A stretch of 64,000 bases of DNA from Gracilaria gracilis (Eukaryota; Rhodophyta; Florideophyceae; Gracilariales; Gracilariaceae). Under the pieces are notes generated by a model. The model ran no database searches. It saw only the letters and a list, made by a program, of their open reading frames with translations, and was not told where the DNA came from. The translations under genes were made by a program, and so were the position numbers. Below, one piece after another: positions 12,379-24,132 of this stretch. The first letter of the stretch is position 1. Each line of letters starts with the position of its first letter. The DNA is taken from the NCBI GenBank assembly GCA_030374805.1, contig JARGSG010000190.1, forward strand, positions 682,001 to 746,000, given 5' to 3'.

Positions 12379-13109
12379 TTATTTAGCGTTTTGGATCGTA
12401 AGCCCTATTGAACCAATTATGTAATGGTTCTTGGCCAAACACCCTCTCTTCTTGCGTATAAAGGGTAATTTGTTATCCCAACAACGTTTCTTCTCGTCGG
12501 GACTTACATAAGGCGCTCTTCTCCTATTCATAGCTTTAATTTTCGTAGGAGTGGGCCAATGATTACTCCTTTGATTGTTGCTTTCTAAGCGATAAAAACC
12601 CCAAGTATCGCTTCGGAGTATATTGTCCAGCTTATCCGCAATTTTCATTGCGTCCTGTACATTAGATGGTTCAGCTCTTTCCACCCCCAACTCTGGTTCT
12701 AGTTTTAAGGTACTGACTATAGTTAAACAATTGTTGCGCTTGAGTCATAGTACGAATTTGTATACCATCTTGTAAATTTCTGGTTATAGGATCGCAGAGT
12801 ACTAAATTTACCGAGTTGTTTTATATCACACAGTCGAGTTCGTTTGACACGAGTAATTGGCTCACCGTTGGGCAACGTGGCCACGTTGGCGTACTCGCGG
12901 TAAGCGCTTACACGAATCTGACGGTCTTTTGTAAGGAGGGTATGAAAATAAGTCAAAGAATCCTTAAACCACAGGTCGCACAGGTGGCAAAGAATCCTCC
13001 ACTTGTCCATATTTTTCACGAGTACTAGGTGTACGGCGGCGCCGAAGCCTGATTGGATGACTAGTGAACAAAAATGATTCGCCGAACAGTTGAAATCTGT
13101 CCAAGACAC
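12379..13109 (-). pseudogene. gypsy-1 gag, decayed
   Basis: The frame at 12723-13109 carries a Gag-like helical segment (LCDIKQLGKFSTLRSYNQKF), typical of retrotransposon capsid proteins. The frame at 12379-12690 holds a degenerate zinc-knuckle region (CWDNKLPFIRKKRGCLAKNH). Stops and frameshifts separate the pieces. The N-terminal part is cut at 13110 by the solo LTR and should resume beyond 13889, though I could not follow it there. It lies upstream of the protease as expected. Confidence 0.65.
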
Positions 13110-13114
13110 AGTGG

Positions 13115-13883
13115 TGTAGTGCAACGCCTTCTGATGGAGGTTTCTGACTACTTAGTCATATTCCGACATGTCGGACGGGTGCTACAAATAGAAGTATATG
13201 AATAGTAACAACCACTGTAGAGGGAAGAACACGTGGGACACGGTTGAGCCAGGAGATTGGCCACCTACACGTGGGACGGGCGCCACGGCGCGTGAGTAAT
13301 TACCACTATGCGTGGGCCTAATTTAGTTAGTTTATTTGATTACTTGTTGGCGCGAGCTCGCTACTTAGCATGGCGGCGACCTCGCCGCCATGCACAGTAA
13401 AGTTCAGACAACCACGGTTGGCTCTATACTTCCTGGCCTTCGGCGGTCATCGACTCCTTCCAGGAGAGAGGCTCCGTTGCCTACGGGTAGTATATCCTCC
13501 CTGCGTCACCTAACAGGACCCATTCGTGGGAGTGTTTTCCGCTTTTGTCGCGTTCGACCCTGTACAGGGATAACCCCGGTGTTTACCGTAGCCCTTTTGC
13601 CCTTTCCTTCTTTTCGTTCTCTCCATCCCCCGCTCTCGCGGATTTCTTTTCTCTTTTCCCACTTCCGTGGACTCGTGCCTCTCTCGAGGACCCGTTCACC
13701 CACACACGTGGTTCCAACACCAATCCTGGCTCAACTCTCTACGCCCGTCGTGACAGCTTGGCCTCGGCGTACACCCGACTTCGTCGTGCGTTGCCAGAGA
13801 GGCTCTGTTCGCTGACTACCCTCCTTCAGTGGAAGTTCTCGGACTTCTTCGTGGTGTCTTTCCGCCTCTAGCGTTGCACTACA
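13115..13883 (+). mobile_element. Solo LTR (family A), 769 bp, target duplication AGTGG
   Basis: It starts TGTAGTGCAACGCC and ends AGCGTTGCACTACA, an inverted terminal match of about 13 bp. It is flanked by AGTGG at 13110-13114 and 13884-13888. It is GC-richer than its host and interrupts gypsy-1 gag. Its ends and its internal GTAAAGTTCAG segment resemble the LTRs at 20904-21756 and 62900, so the orientation is taken from the latter. No internal coding region remains, which is what LTR-LTR recombination leaves. Confidence 0.9.
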
Positions 13884-13888
13884 AGTGG

Positions 13889-14523
13889 GTGATTTCTGGC
13901 AGTGACAGTCACGACAGAGATCAGGCGGACGGGTGTGTCACAGTGTTATGTTGAAGGCAAATGCGTCCAATTGGCTTACATAAAGCGCGTAACTTTTCTA
14001 AAGCCCTAAGTATCCTGTCAAATCGGTTGCTTGCAGAGTTTTCGGGCGATACATGGCGAGTATTCAGCGGTATTTAAATATTCTCGTCAGTCGGTAACAA
14101 ACTGGCTGGATTCTTCAATAACCTCGTTTGCCTGATGGGTAAATGTAGCTTATGATACTTTGGCGTTGTGACCATGCTACTTGTAATAATGGACAGCGAC
14201 GGTTTACAGCTCACAAGTGCCGGGTTTCAATTAGATAGAATAGGATGATAAGAAACTCTCTCATAAACAGGAATCTGATCTCAAGTCTTCAAAGTTTGAT
14301 TAGTAGTGACGTGTAGACACGGCAATTCTCGATTGGATTCGCCAACAATGCTTTTGCTGGTACGATCCGATGATTGGCGAGTTCAACTTTATACGTCTTG
14401 AATTGAAGTTTTTTTTGGGTGTATACGTGGACAAATTTGTGACAACTGACAACGTTGCTAAATTTACTTTTAGCAAGGTTATTGCCTGTAAAATGTTAGT
14501 ACTGTAATGCGATGTTTTTCAAC
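13889..14523 (-). other. gypsy-1 leader / 5' gag, unreadable
   Basis: By position this is the start of gypsy-1 between its 5' LTR and gag. No continuous frame was recognisable. Confidence 0.4.
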
Positions 14524-14795
14524 TGTAACAATTGTGTAAAAGGTTTACGTTTAAGTTTCGGTTACTATTTAAAAAGTTATGGGAATTTTTAAAATAACCA
14601 AATAGTCTTTTTTATTCTATAATTAAAGAGTGTCTTATTTAGGCATTACTTTCTAAGCGCTGTTTGTTGCTTTGCACTTTGAACAAAAAGACGAAAAAGA
14701 GCGAATGACTCTCTGTAAGGCAGTTGATATTGACTTAACTAAACAAAAGTAAAAGCACTTTAGTTGGATAAAATCTTTCACTATTACATTCTAAC
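14524..14795 (-). repeat. 5' LTR of gypsy-1, piece 1 of 3
   Basis: It begins TGTAACAATT and matches 7850-8120. It is interrupted at CTAAC (14791-14795) by the copia element. The match resumes at 19747. Confidence 0.85.
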
Positions 14796-15141
14796 GGTGG
14801 GAAGAGTGTAGCTGGGGTCCAGAATGTTGTAGAGGTCATCCCAGCTCACTAGGCTTTACTAATTTTTGGTGACTACTTATACTACTGACTTCCACGCGGG
14901 AAGTCACAAACATTTCAGTCTGTCCCTAGGATTTCAACATGCCTGCTCCAAACTGCCATTTGGAGCTACAGCATTTTATACGTTTTGGAACGCAATCGTA
15001 GTTCAACGTACTGCACTGCACCAGTGTGCAGGACCAAGTAGTTACTGCACTCTGGGGGTGCCATTTGAACGTTTGTGCATGCGCACCAATCGTTTGTACC
15101 GCACCTGTACCCAAGATCTAAGCGGTTATGAACTCTCTACA
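14796..15141 (-). repeat. 3' LTR of copia element
   Basis: Direct repeat of 19392-19741. On the plus strand it runs from GGTGGGAAGAG to CTCTCTACA. Shared blocks include GCATTTTATACGTTTTG and CAAGATCTAAGCGGTTATG. In the element's sense it begins TGTAGAG. Confidence 0.88.
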
Positions 15142-15193
15142 GTCCCTCTCGTTCCAATCTTCGTATCTCCATGCCGAACTCGGCACAGAGTTT

Positions 15194-18100
15194 TTAACGT
15201 TTTCCAGGACCGTGAGCTTTTGTAAACAGGTCTGCAACCAACTCGCTACCGTTTCGATATCCAATCTTGACTAGTCCGCGCTCTACCGAATCCTTCACTT
15301 CGATATGTTTCGTACGTTCGTTCAGTACTTCGTCCTTCGCGAGCATGATCATACCTTGGTTGTTCCCAAACATATCCACAAACTGCTCAGAATGTCCAAG
15401 CAGTTCGTTGATAAGTCTTCTTAACCGGAGTCCCTCTCGAACGGCGAAGGACATAGTGACATACTCAGCATCCAATGCAGACTGAGCGACTATGGTTTGC
15501 TTCTTACTGCGCCAAGAAATCGGTCCACCACCGTAGGTAAAAACAAAACCACTTATGGACTTCCTGTCTTCACGATCTCCAGCAAAATCTGCATCCCAAG
15601 TGCCCTCCAGAACAGCTCTGTTGTTCCCTCTGTACTCTATAGCGGACTTGCGAGTAGAATATGGGTACTTCAGTACCTTCTTTGCGGCTGTCCAGTGTTC
15701 ACGGGTATGCTTCTGCATAAAGCGAGCCAGGTACCCCACCGCAAAAGAGCTTTCCGGACGAACTGTGTTGCATACGTGCATCAAAGATCCAACGAGTACG
15801 CGGTAGGGAGTCTCATCTATGTTCGTCTCATCCACTTTGCGGAACAATGTACTCTGAAGTGGTACACTCACGGCTGCGCCGGTGTCTACGCGGAATTGTT
15901 TGGCCAAAAGTTCGATCAAAGGCTCGTTGTGGAGTCGTAGTCCCTGTCCATCAGCCATTTGCTCGATCACTATTCCAAGGAACTTACGTGGTTTGGTGTA
16001 CACTCGGATCTGAACATGGGTCTACAGTTGCTTCACAAAATTATGTAGATCTTCTTCGCGTCTACCAACAACGAGTCCGTCATCCACGTACACCAGCACC
16101 ATCAGTCGGTACTGTCCAACGTCATAGAAGAAAAGACCTGGATCGTTATCTGACAGGGTGCAACCCATATCTTGCATGATCTTCTTGAACTTTCCGCGCC
16201 AGGCTTTCGCTGCTTGCTTCAGCTCGTAAATTGCTTTGTGCAACCTATATACGTAGTCCTGCTTTGTGCAATGAATAAATCCTTCAGGCTGGCGCATACA
16301 AAGTTCTTCAGAGAGATCCCCATATAAGAATGCAGTGCGTACTTCGAACTGTATCGCCTCCATCCCATGAGCTGCAACGAGAGATAGAACTGCTCTAACA
16401 GTGCTGTACTTGACAACGGGCGAGAACAGCTCAGTGTAGTCAATACCGGCCCATTGTCTGAATCCTCGTGCGACAAGACGTGCTCGATAGCGTTCAAGTC
16501 TTCCCTGATCGTCACGTTTCTTCAGAAACACCCACCCGTTGGTGATGGGCTTGCAGTTCGGTGTACGCGGCACCAACGCCCAGACGGTGCGCTCCTTCAT
16601 GTGATTCATTTCTTCTTGCATAGCGGCCGTCCACTGTTGAGCCTCATCTCCAGTGATAGCATCCCGAACACTCAGTGGATTGTCGTCGTCAACATTTCTC
16701 ATGATGTTCACTGTGAGCATCGCAAGCACGGTATCGGGTGTGAATCGTTGTGGCGTCTGTCGGGTCCTACTTGAGCGCCTTGGTGTGGAGGGATAATGGG
16801 TAACTAATTCAGGATCGTACGTGTATTCCCCATGTGCGTCGACAAAGATCAGATCATCCTCTTCTTCATCAGCCAAAGTACCTTCAGTCTTCAATTGCTT
16901 CATATTCCAGTCCATATCCGTGTCCTCGGTCTTCAATTCCATCTTCTTTGCTTCATTCTCCTTCCCATTTGCCTGTGGGACTGCCGCCAAGTCTACGTCA
17001 TCTACGCCGGGTGTGGTGGCAGCGCTCTGCCACTCAGTAACTGCTTCGTTGAACGTGACATCCTTCGACACAAACATCTGGTTGCTATCTGGAACGTAGA
17101 CTCTGTAGCACGTCCCGCGTTCATATCCAACCAAAATTCCCTTGATGGTCCGGTTCTTGTACTTGGCGCTACGCTTGCGGCGCTCCTTCGGGATGTGGAC
17201 GTAACACTGTGAACCAAACGTGCGCAAGTGTGAAATGGTTGGCTTCATTCCTGTGAAAGCCTCTATAGGAGTCATGTTTTGTTCTCCTTCCCTGCGAACG
17301 AATGTCCTGTTCCTCAAGTAGTTTGCTGTGTTAACAGCTTCTCCCCAGAGTTGACTGCATCGTGGAGATCCTTCCAGGACTCTGAGCATTGTTCGCGCTT
17401 TGTCATTAAGCGTGCGGTTTAGCCTTTCGGCTTTACCGTTCGACTCAGGACTGTATGCGGGGGATGGTTCGATGAGAACATCCCTTTGTTTGAGCCAGTT
17501 AGTCATCTTCTCTGAGAGATATTCTCCTGCATTGTCAAAGCGAATGCGCTTGAGCTTCCGTTCTGACTATGTTTCAAACAGCATAATCATCTCCTTCACT
17601 CGACCACCCATCTGCGTCCTATCTTTCAACAACCTGATAGCAGACATGCGGCTCTTGTCGTCGTATAATGAAACAAAATACTTCGACCTTGACAATGCCC
17701 AGACGTCCACGGGTCCTAACACGTCCGAGTGGAGGGGATCCAGAACCTCAGTACCACGAGGCTGTGGTAGTGGTAGTCGCGATGTCCGCTTCGATTTGCC
17801 TTCCGCACATGGCTCACAGTGGCCCAAATCACTCAGTATCGTCTTCGGGACTCCTTTCACGATGTTCAGAGTCCTTCTTAAATAATCAAGGCTCGTGTAA
17901 CCAAGTCTGTGATGCCAGAGCACCGTCAGCTTTTTCTCTCCTTTAACAACAAAAGACATACTGGTACTGTCTTCCGTGGGATATATACCAAGCTCGTGTA
18001 GCCCTTCAACCAGATCATGTCTCAATGTCAGAATTTGAGCTGTGGCTTTTTTCAAGATCATAGCCGAGCCATAGCCCTCCGCATTTGTGAGGAAGACAGT

Positions 18101-19242
18101 CATGTATCCTTTCATGCGAATCGCGCTGACGGATAGAAGACTGCACATTAGATTCGGTACGTATAGAACTTCATGTAGGTAAGCCTTCGTGAGCTGTCCA
18201 TCTTCATTGGGTACCCAGCATTTTACTCGGCCTTCTCCAGCGACTACAATCTTAGTACCATCCCCAATTGAAACGTTGCTCTTGGAGGACGACTGTATTG
18301 CAGATGCGAAATAGTCCTTGTTGGTCCTCATGTGCCTTGAGGCACCTGAATCCCAATACCAGCAGTTTTTCTGGCCTTTCCGTGCTCTATGGTTGGCCAC
18401 AAATGCGGTCTCGCTCAACGATACAACGTCAAAGTGATTTTCTTGCTCACACATGAGATCCACGGTCTCCATGTGTTCGTTTTCAACTTCTTCAAACTAT
18501 GCTACAAGCAGAACAGCCACTCCTTCGGAGTCATCTTCGTCCTCACGCTGACCCGCACGAGCTTGACGACCCAAATTCCTTCTCTTCTAGTTCTTACTGT
18601 CGGGATTGGCCCAACAGTTCTTCTTAATATGCCCTTTCTTTTTACAGAAAAAGCATTTGCGTTCTCGAGAAGGATGCTTAGTGCTCACATGGAGGGCCTT
18701 TGCATGAAATCCATCTGCATTGAAAATTGTCTTCAGTTTTGCCAGCTCACCTTCCTTAGCAATCAATCTGGGCACAGCGTCCTTCAAACAAGCACCGGTC
18801 TGGTTGATAACCTCAGCTGTGACTTCAAACTCCTTCTTCAATCCTCTCACGATAGCCCTCAGCTTCTCTGCATCAGTTCTGTGTGTTCCATGCCAACCAG
18901 TTTCATCTCTATGACAGAAAAACGGTTGATGTAGTGCAAAACACTCTCAGATGCGTTTATCCGTATGTATGGATAGCTCTTAAGTAGTTCATCAATACTC
19001 GCGTGCGATACCAGCTCATAATTAACCTTGAGTATTTGCTAAACTTTTGATGGGGGTTTCAGCTTCATCACAGGTGTTACGAACGATTCGTGGACCGAAA
19101 ACATTATGCACGTAAGTGCAGTGTCACAGCGTGTTTTGTGCTTTAGCCTTGCCTCTGCGTCTTCAGGTTTGGCCTTAGTACCGGTACCAATCTTCCACAC
19201 TCCTTTCGAACGTAAAACCAGTTCGATTTTGTGTGACCACAT
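15194..19242 (-). pseudogene. copia gag-pol polyprotein with TAG interruptions
   Basis: Domains in order: Gag (19242-18590) with a canonical zinc knuckle CFFCKKKGHIKKNC; protease with WYWDSGASRHM (near 18350); GAG-pre-integrase HHRLGY...CEPCAEGKSKR; integrase with D in LHSDVLGPV, D in RFDNAGEY and E in ESNGKAERLNRTL; reverse transcriptase with YVDD (near 16085); and RNase H with TWDADFAGD and an AEY box, ending at TAA 15194-15196. From 18850 to 15194 the frame is continuous except for four TAG codons (18587, 18497, 17567, 16022). A fifth TAG at 19039 and one frameshift near 18905 lie in Gag. The single gag-pol frame is typical of copia. Confidence 0.93.
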
Positions 19243-19391
19243 GAAATAGTTGTCTGCCTTCAGAAGCGGAATATAAAGTCTTGCGGCGTCAAATATTTAA
19301 TCCGACATGGCGTGCGGCGTGTATGAAAGTTTAGAAAGAGAAGAAAACACGGTAAAATCTATGCAGCACTGCGTCGGAGGGCCCGAGAACC

Positions 19392-19741
19392 GGTGGAAAA
19401 AAAGTAGCTGGGGTCTAGAATGTTGTAGAAATCATCTCAACTTACTAGGCTTCATTCATTCTTGATGACTACTTATACTACTGACTTTCACGCGGGAAGT
19501 CACCCAAATTTCAGTCTGTCCCTAGGATATCAACATGCTTGCTCCAAACTGCCGTTTGGGGCTACAGCATTTTATACGTTTTGAAACGCAATCGTAGTTC
19601 AACGTACCGCACTGCACCAGTGTGCAGGACCAAGTAGTTACTGCACTCTGGTGGTGCCGGTTGAACGTTTGTGCATCCGCACCAAACGTTTGTATCTACT
19701 GCACCTGTACCCAAGATCTAAGCGGTTATGAATTCTCTACA
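19392..19741 (-). repeat. 5' LTR of copia element
   Basis: Partner of 14796-15141, ending CTCTCTACA at 19741 directly before the CTAAC duplication. Its inner edge (GGTGGAAAAAAAGTAGCTGG) has an A-run that the other copy lacks. Confidence 0.88.
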
Positions 19742-19801
19742 CTAACAATAAAATACAAAAATGATTCCGCCAATAACTTTCACGCTAACTTTTACCTCTT
19801 A
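19742..19801 (-). repeat. 5' LTR of gypsy-1, piece 2 of 3
   Basis: CTAAC duplication, then 19747-19801 matching 8128-8178 (AATGATTCC.CCAATAACTTTCAC). It stops at TTA 19799-19801, where the 24.9-kb insertion begins. Confidence 0.85.
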
Positions 19802-19928
19802 GGGCTGTTCCATGACTTTATTTTTCTGTTACTGGTTAATTCTTAATCAATTCATTTACTGGTTGCTTGCACGATTTTGTTTCAGGAAATGCAGAGACCA
19901 AGGGCTGTAAAAGAACATCGATGAAGCA

Positions 19929-22093
19929 GTGGAGACCATTCATGCAAAGCTCAACCTGGCAAACATGATACTCTCTCCTAAAACTATACGCCTGCTTCGA
20001 CAACTCTCCAGAAGAGTTAAAAACTATGAAAGGAAAGGAAAAAAAAGCAAAGCAGTCCTCGCAAAGTTTACAACACAAATGGTCTGTGCAGCAGTGCTTT
20101 CTGACTGGAACTATGTACAAACACAACCTCTTCGATGTGTACTACCACGCCCTTCTTTTGATTCCAATGCGCATATTGCCTCGTTAACCGACAATCATTT
20201 AAAGCGTATGTACCGAGTTTCAAAACCTCAGTTTCGCATTCTTCGCAGTACTGTTTCTTCTCTATTGACCAGACGGCAGAACAATTATTCGAATATTGCC
20301 GCTTCGCTTTCGACATCTGTTACGTTATTTGTTACACTGCGTCTACTGGCTGGTACCAGCTACCTTGATCTGTTTTGGCCATATGGAATTGCCTTATCAA
20401 CAGTTTATAATATATTCACAGAGACTCTACTATCCCTCGAAAGTGTGCTTCCCCAAATCAAATTTCCGGAGACTGAAGAGGATTGTGTTCAGCAAGCTGA
20501 ATTATTTTCGTCGTTAAGAAAAAGTCCGCTTGAGGGTGTGGTTGCGGCACTGGATGGACTTGCAATTGAGATTAGATGCCCTTCGTTGAAGGATGCTCCC
20601 GACCCAATGTAGTATTATAATCGTTAGAAGTTCTTCGCAATCTTTGTACAAGCTGCTGTGCAAGCCGACTACAAATTCTGCTTTGTCTCGGCCCGTCATT
20701 CCGGTGGCACACATGATGCAACGGGTTTTTCAAATACAAAGCTTTATGATTTGTTGCATGGAGACAAATTACCAGCGTGGGCTGCTGTTGTTGCTGATGA
20801 CGCTTATTCTAATAAGTGCAAGGTCCTCACGCCGTACTCTGGTCGAACATTGACAAAACGGCAGGACACATTTAACGCGTATCACTCAATTACGCGTGCT
20901 TGTTGAATGACAACACTCCTTGGAGGCGATTTGAGGTACTTAGTTAATTTCCGCATCATGCGTTAGTAGATATATATGAGCTACACCGCTATTAGCGTGT
21001 CGCCTCGCTGAGGTAATTTCCACACATGTACACGTGGGTTGCACGGCTCGAGGCGCCGCTTAGCGGGTGTGACTTGCACACGTGTAGCACGGATATGCCG
21101 GAGGCAGTGCACCCAGCATTGCTGTATTTACTCAGATATTTTATAGATTATTTTGCCCGGCGCACCCACTGTCAGTGGTGCGCCGAGCTCAGTACTTAGA
21201 GGGTTGAGCATCGCTCCCCCAAGTAAATTGCCCCTTGCTAAGCAAGGATTTCTGGCTCTAACTATCACGCCTTCGCGGACTGTTCACCTCCAAGTGGAGT
21301 GACGACCGCGTTGTTCACGTATAGTTACCCACCCTTGTGGCGCTCAGAGTATAAACACTATTTGTGTGTCTCGTTCCGACCTATTGTCGTATAATCGCCC
21401 CCGTATTGGGTTTGCTTTACTCTCTCTCTTTCCCCCCACTCTGGTGGCTTGCCTTCTCCCCTTTTTTTGGGTTTGCCTTTTTGCCCTGTTCGCAGTGGCC
21501 CGTTTCCGACACCTTGTCGTTGCCGTGCTACTCTATTTCGAGGACTCATCTCGTGACCGTGTGAACACGTGGATCTCTACCGACTACTAACCAGCCTCAC
21601 GTTCCGACGCTTGTCGTGGTGGTTTGACCTCGGATTTACACCCGGCTTAGCTGTGTCATTCCCGGAGTGCTCCGTTCGCTGTGCTGCCCTGTCGAGGGGA
21701 AGATTCCGAACGTCTTCGTGAGCTTGCGCTTTTCCCGCCAAAGGCGTTGCTCCACACTTGTGTAGAGCAAGCGTTGGAATTCTAATATGCCGGTTCGGAA
21801 TCTTCTGGTCTGCCATTAGATATCCGTTGTGGAAAGTCACTTTAATCGTTATCGTAGCGTGTAAGTTACATAACTTTCTCCTTGATAACTCTGACACAGA
21901 TGGATATGAATATGTTCCTCATCATGAAGGTAATCACGTAAGTGGCAGTCCCTTCGTGCATTTCCAGGATGGATTACGTACGGAAAGAGACAACATGCGG
22001 GGGCGATATCGCTCTAGAGAAAGCTCTCAATTGCGAGATTCTCTTGCGGAACAACTGGAGAGACTGGGATTCGTCAGACGCAGAACGGCTTAG
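19929..22093 (+). pseudogene. PIF/Harbinger DDE transposase, split by a solo LTR
   Basis: The frame opens after a stop at 19908. The first ATG is at 19965. Conserved blocks: AALDGLAIEI (first Asp), then DP.YYNR.KFFAIFVQA with TAG at 20610-20612 and 20625-20627, then HSGGTHDATGFSNTKLYDLL, VVADDAYS (second Asp) and FNAYHSITRAC. The frame is cut at 20904 by the solo LTR. It resumes at 21757 with VEQALE (catalytic Glu), an in-frame TAA, RFGIFWSAIRYPL and KLHNFLLDN, ending at TAG 22091-22093. Length with the LTR removed is about 430 codons, normal for the family. It begins about 130 bp inside the left terminus, as expected for the mobilising gene. It is inactive as it stands. Confidence 0.9.
20904..21756 (+). 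mobile_element. Solo LTR (family A-like), 853 bp, target duplication CTTGT
   Basis: It starts TGAATGACAACACTCC and ends GGCGTTGCTCCACA, with CTTGT at 20899-20903 and 21757-21761. Removing it and one CTTGT rejoins the Harbinger transposase frame between RAC and VEQA, which confirms the borders. Its termini resemble the solo LTR at 13115-13883 (TG...CAAC.CC...TGGAGG and GGCGTTGC...ACA). A TATATATGAG motif is near 20970. Confidence 0.93.
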
Positions 22094-24132
22094 CTTTCAC
22101 GGACACTGTCGCCTGAAAATGACACATTTGGTCCACATCTTGCATCGTTATTGCCCGGTAGAAGTACTTGAGGGCTCCTGGTCAGTATTAGAACGTTAAA
22201 TGTCAGAAACAGACGATTTGGACGGTATGATTTATGCACATTTGAAGTACTTGACAGCTCTCAAGGATCGAACACTTTTGTCAGACAGAAGTAGATATGT
22301 TGCCGTAGAGCTTTAGAACGTGCTTGAAAGGGTGCTGTATTTGATGAAGTGCAACATCGAGTGTGCAGTATTGTTCATAATCATCGTTTAAAGGGAATTG
22401 GCGACAACGAAGAGTATGGAGCGGAAGGACAAAAACTGGATGGGCTGATAGAAAAACGATGGGGCTCGAATATGCGTTCGTGAGTTCCTCTAACGGGTTC
22501 CTGAATTTTATAAGAAAACACTCCAGGTTTGGGGATACATGTGTGTTCTTAATGTCCCGTTTGGATCAGAACGAGTTTTATTCGAGGTACGCGTTACAGA
22601 CCTAGGCTGGAAGGGCCGAGAAACGGGACGCGGGAGCTGAAGAAATAGAACAATGAACATACTGAACAATTTGAGAGATATTAACGAAGGATTGGCCTCA
22701 GACCATTCTTGCATTGCGCCCTCGATTTTTTTCCAGCACCGGTAGACCCAAGGCCGAGAGTTTGAGAATCGTAAAGGCTTGGGGTTCTTGGTGGGCCAAG
22801 AGAGTTGTATTCGTTCAGAGAAACGAACCTGATTCATTCCTGGCGAAGGGGAAAGATACAGCACACTTGAGACTCGCGCCTTTGTGAGATCAAGAGTGTT
22901 GTTGACCATTTCGGTCAAGAAAGCCAGGCGTAGAAGACTATTCCTTTGGGTTTAAGGTGTTTAGAGCATGGCAGGTTTGCAGAAACGGGAGGGAAAAAGA
23001 GTCGATTGGATCAGTTGCGGTCTCGAATGTCAAAGCATTGCGTCGAGAAGGGCGGGTGTGATGGTGATTGGTTTGTTCAACATACGATAGACAAGAAACC
23101 ACGGACCAGGCGGCATTTTGGGAACCAAGTTAAGACCAAAGTGCGCTAAATACCCTATGAACAGTGATTCTGGGCTATTTACGGCCATAATTGTGCCGTA
23201 ATTTATTCCAAAGAATTGGTACTGTGCCAAAACATGGCCTATATGCAGCCTCCATGCCGGAGGTCAATTTTCAAAAAAGGATTGAAGCGCCGTAATTATA
23301 CCGAAGCGAGGTCGTAATTTTCTTGATGTACAAGACATGGGCGGAATGCAGACGGTTACTGGTTATGCTCGGTCTGAAATACCGTGCCCGGCCTTCTGCA
23401 CGGCCATCTAGACTTCACTGATCCACAATGGCTAACCGAAGCAGGACTGCGAAGAAGCAAAATTGGACCCCGTCGCCACCGTGCCTTGGTCGGTATCGCC
23501 ACAAAGCTTGCCAGGTGTACTTCAAGAGTTGAAAACATGGACAGTACCAAGGACTCGCAGAAAATGATCGTGCTACACATCATTCTGTCCCCCGTCTGAA
23601 TCACCTGCAAGGGCAATGCAGGCCAGGCTGGCTTTTATCCGTGAAGGTCGTTTTCGCCACATTACGATTGTTCATCCCGAGAAGGCTTCGGTGCTTGGAC
23701 TTGTCAATGTTGTCCACTAGCTATCCAATACACGCGTCAAAATGCATTGTCTACGGGGTGCACGTGATCGTATCCAAGCATCTTCATCTCATGCAACTTT
23801 CTTCTGGCTCTCCTTAAACTTTGTGAAAGCCCCTTCCTGTTCACTTGCTCTTGTGGGCGGGGCGAAACGGTGGGTACATCCTTTAACCCCTCACCTTCAA
23901 AACAGCCGCCACACTCACTGTCATAGCATCAACGAACTCAGTTCTTGTGTAGTCTGCAGCAATTGCTTCCTCACAAAGAACAGTCACTGTTGCCCCATAT
24001 CCGTACTGCCAGTCTCTTATTCAGAAGCATTTTATGGCTGAGTCTTTCTCTGAAAATTCTTTCTCCGGAATAACCATATACACTATGTCGTATGTATTCG
24101 AAGCATCTGACAGCTGCTGTGGCTTCTGTACT
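22094..24132. other. Gene-poor part of the large insertion
   Basis: It contains one copy of a direct repeat (22590-22880) and, at about 23150-23240, GGCC-rich motifs such as CTGTGCCAAAACATGGCC. These recur inverted at about 40730-40860 (reverse complement CTGTGCCAAAATATGGCC). The frame at 22508-22918 (minus) overlaps the repeat and has one hydrophobic stretch but no known family. Confidence 0.4.
22590..22880 (+). repeat. Diverged direct repeat, copy 1 (copy 2 at 42766-43027)
   Basis: The segments share AGGCTGGAAG, then GAAGAAATAGAA.AATGAACA.ACTGAACAA, CCTCAGACC and a final GATA..TACAGCAC block in the same order. I estimate 70-80% identity over about 270 bp. The copies are 20 kb apart and in the same orientation, inside the 24.9-kb insertion. 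They lie outside the helicase and TNP2 genes but inside the Harbinger termini. Confidence 0.7.

Larger units (their letters stand above)
14791..19746 (-). mobile_element. Complete copia element inserted in gypsy-1 LTR, duplication CTAAC
   Basis: Two direct LTRs of about 348 bp bound a single gag-pol frame on the minus strand. CTAAC occurs at 14791-14795 and 19742-19746, immediately outside the LTRs. Joining the flanks across the element restores the gypsy-1 LTR sequence (compare 8100-8190). The LTRs differ at roughly 5-8% of sites by eye, so the insertion is older than gypsy-2. Confidence 0.93.

Noticed and set aside
13390-13871. Frames inside the solo LTRs
   Set aside because: Pyrimidine-rich LTR sequence gives open frames; there is no start context and no family.
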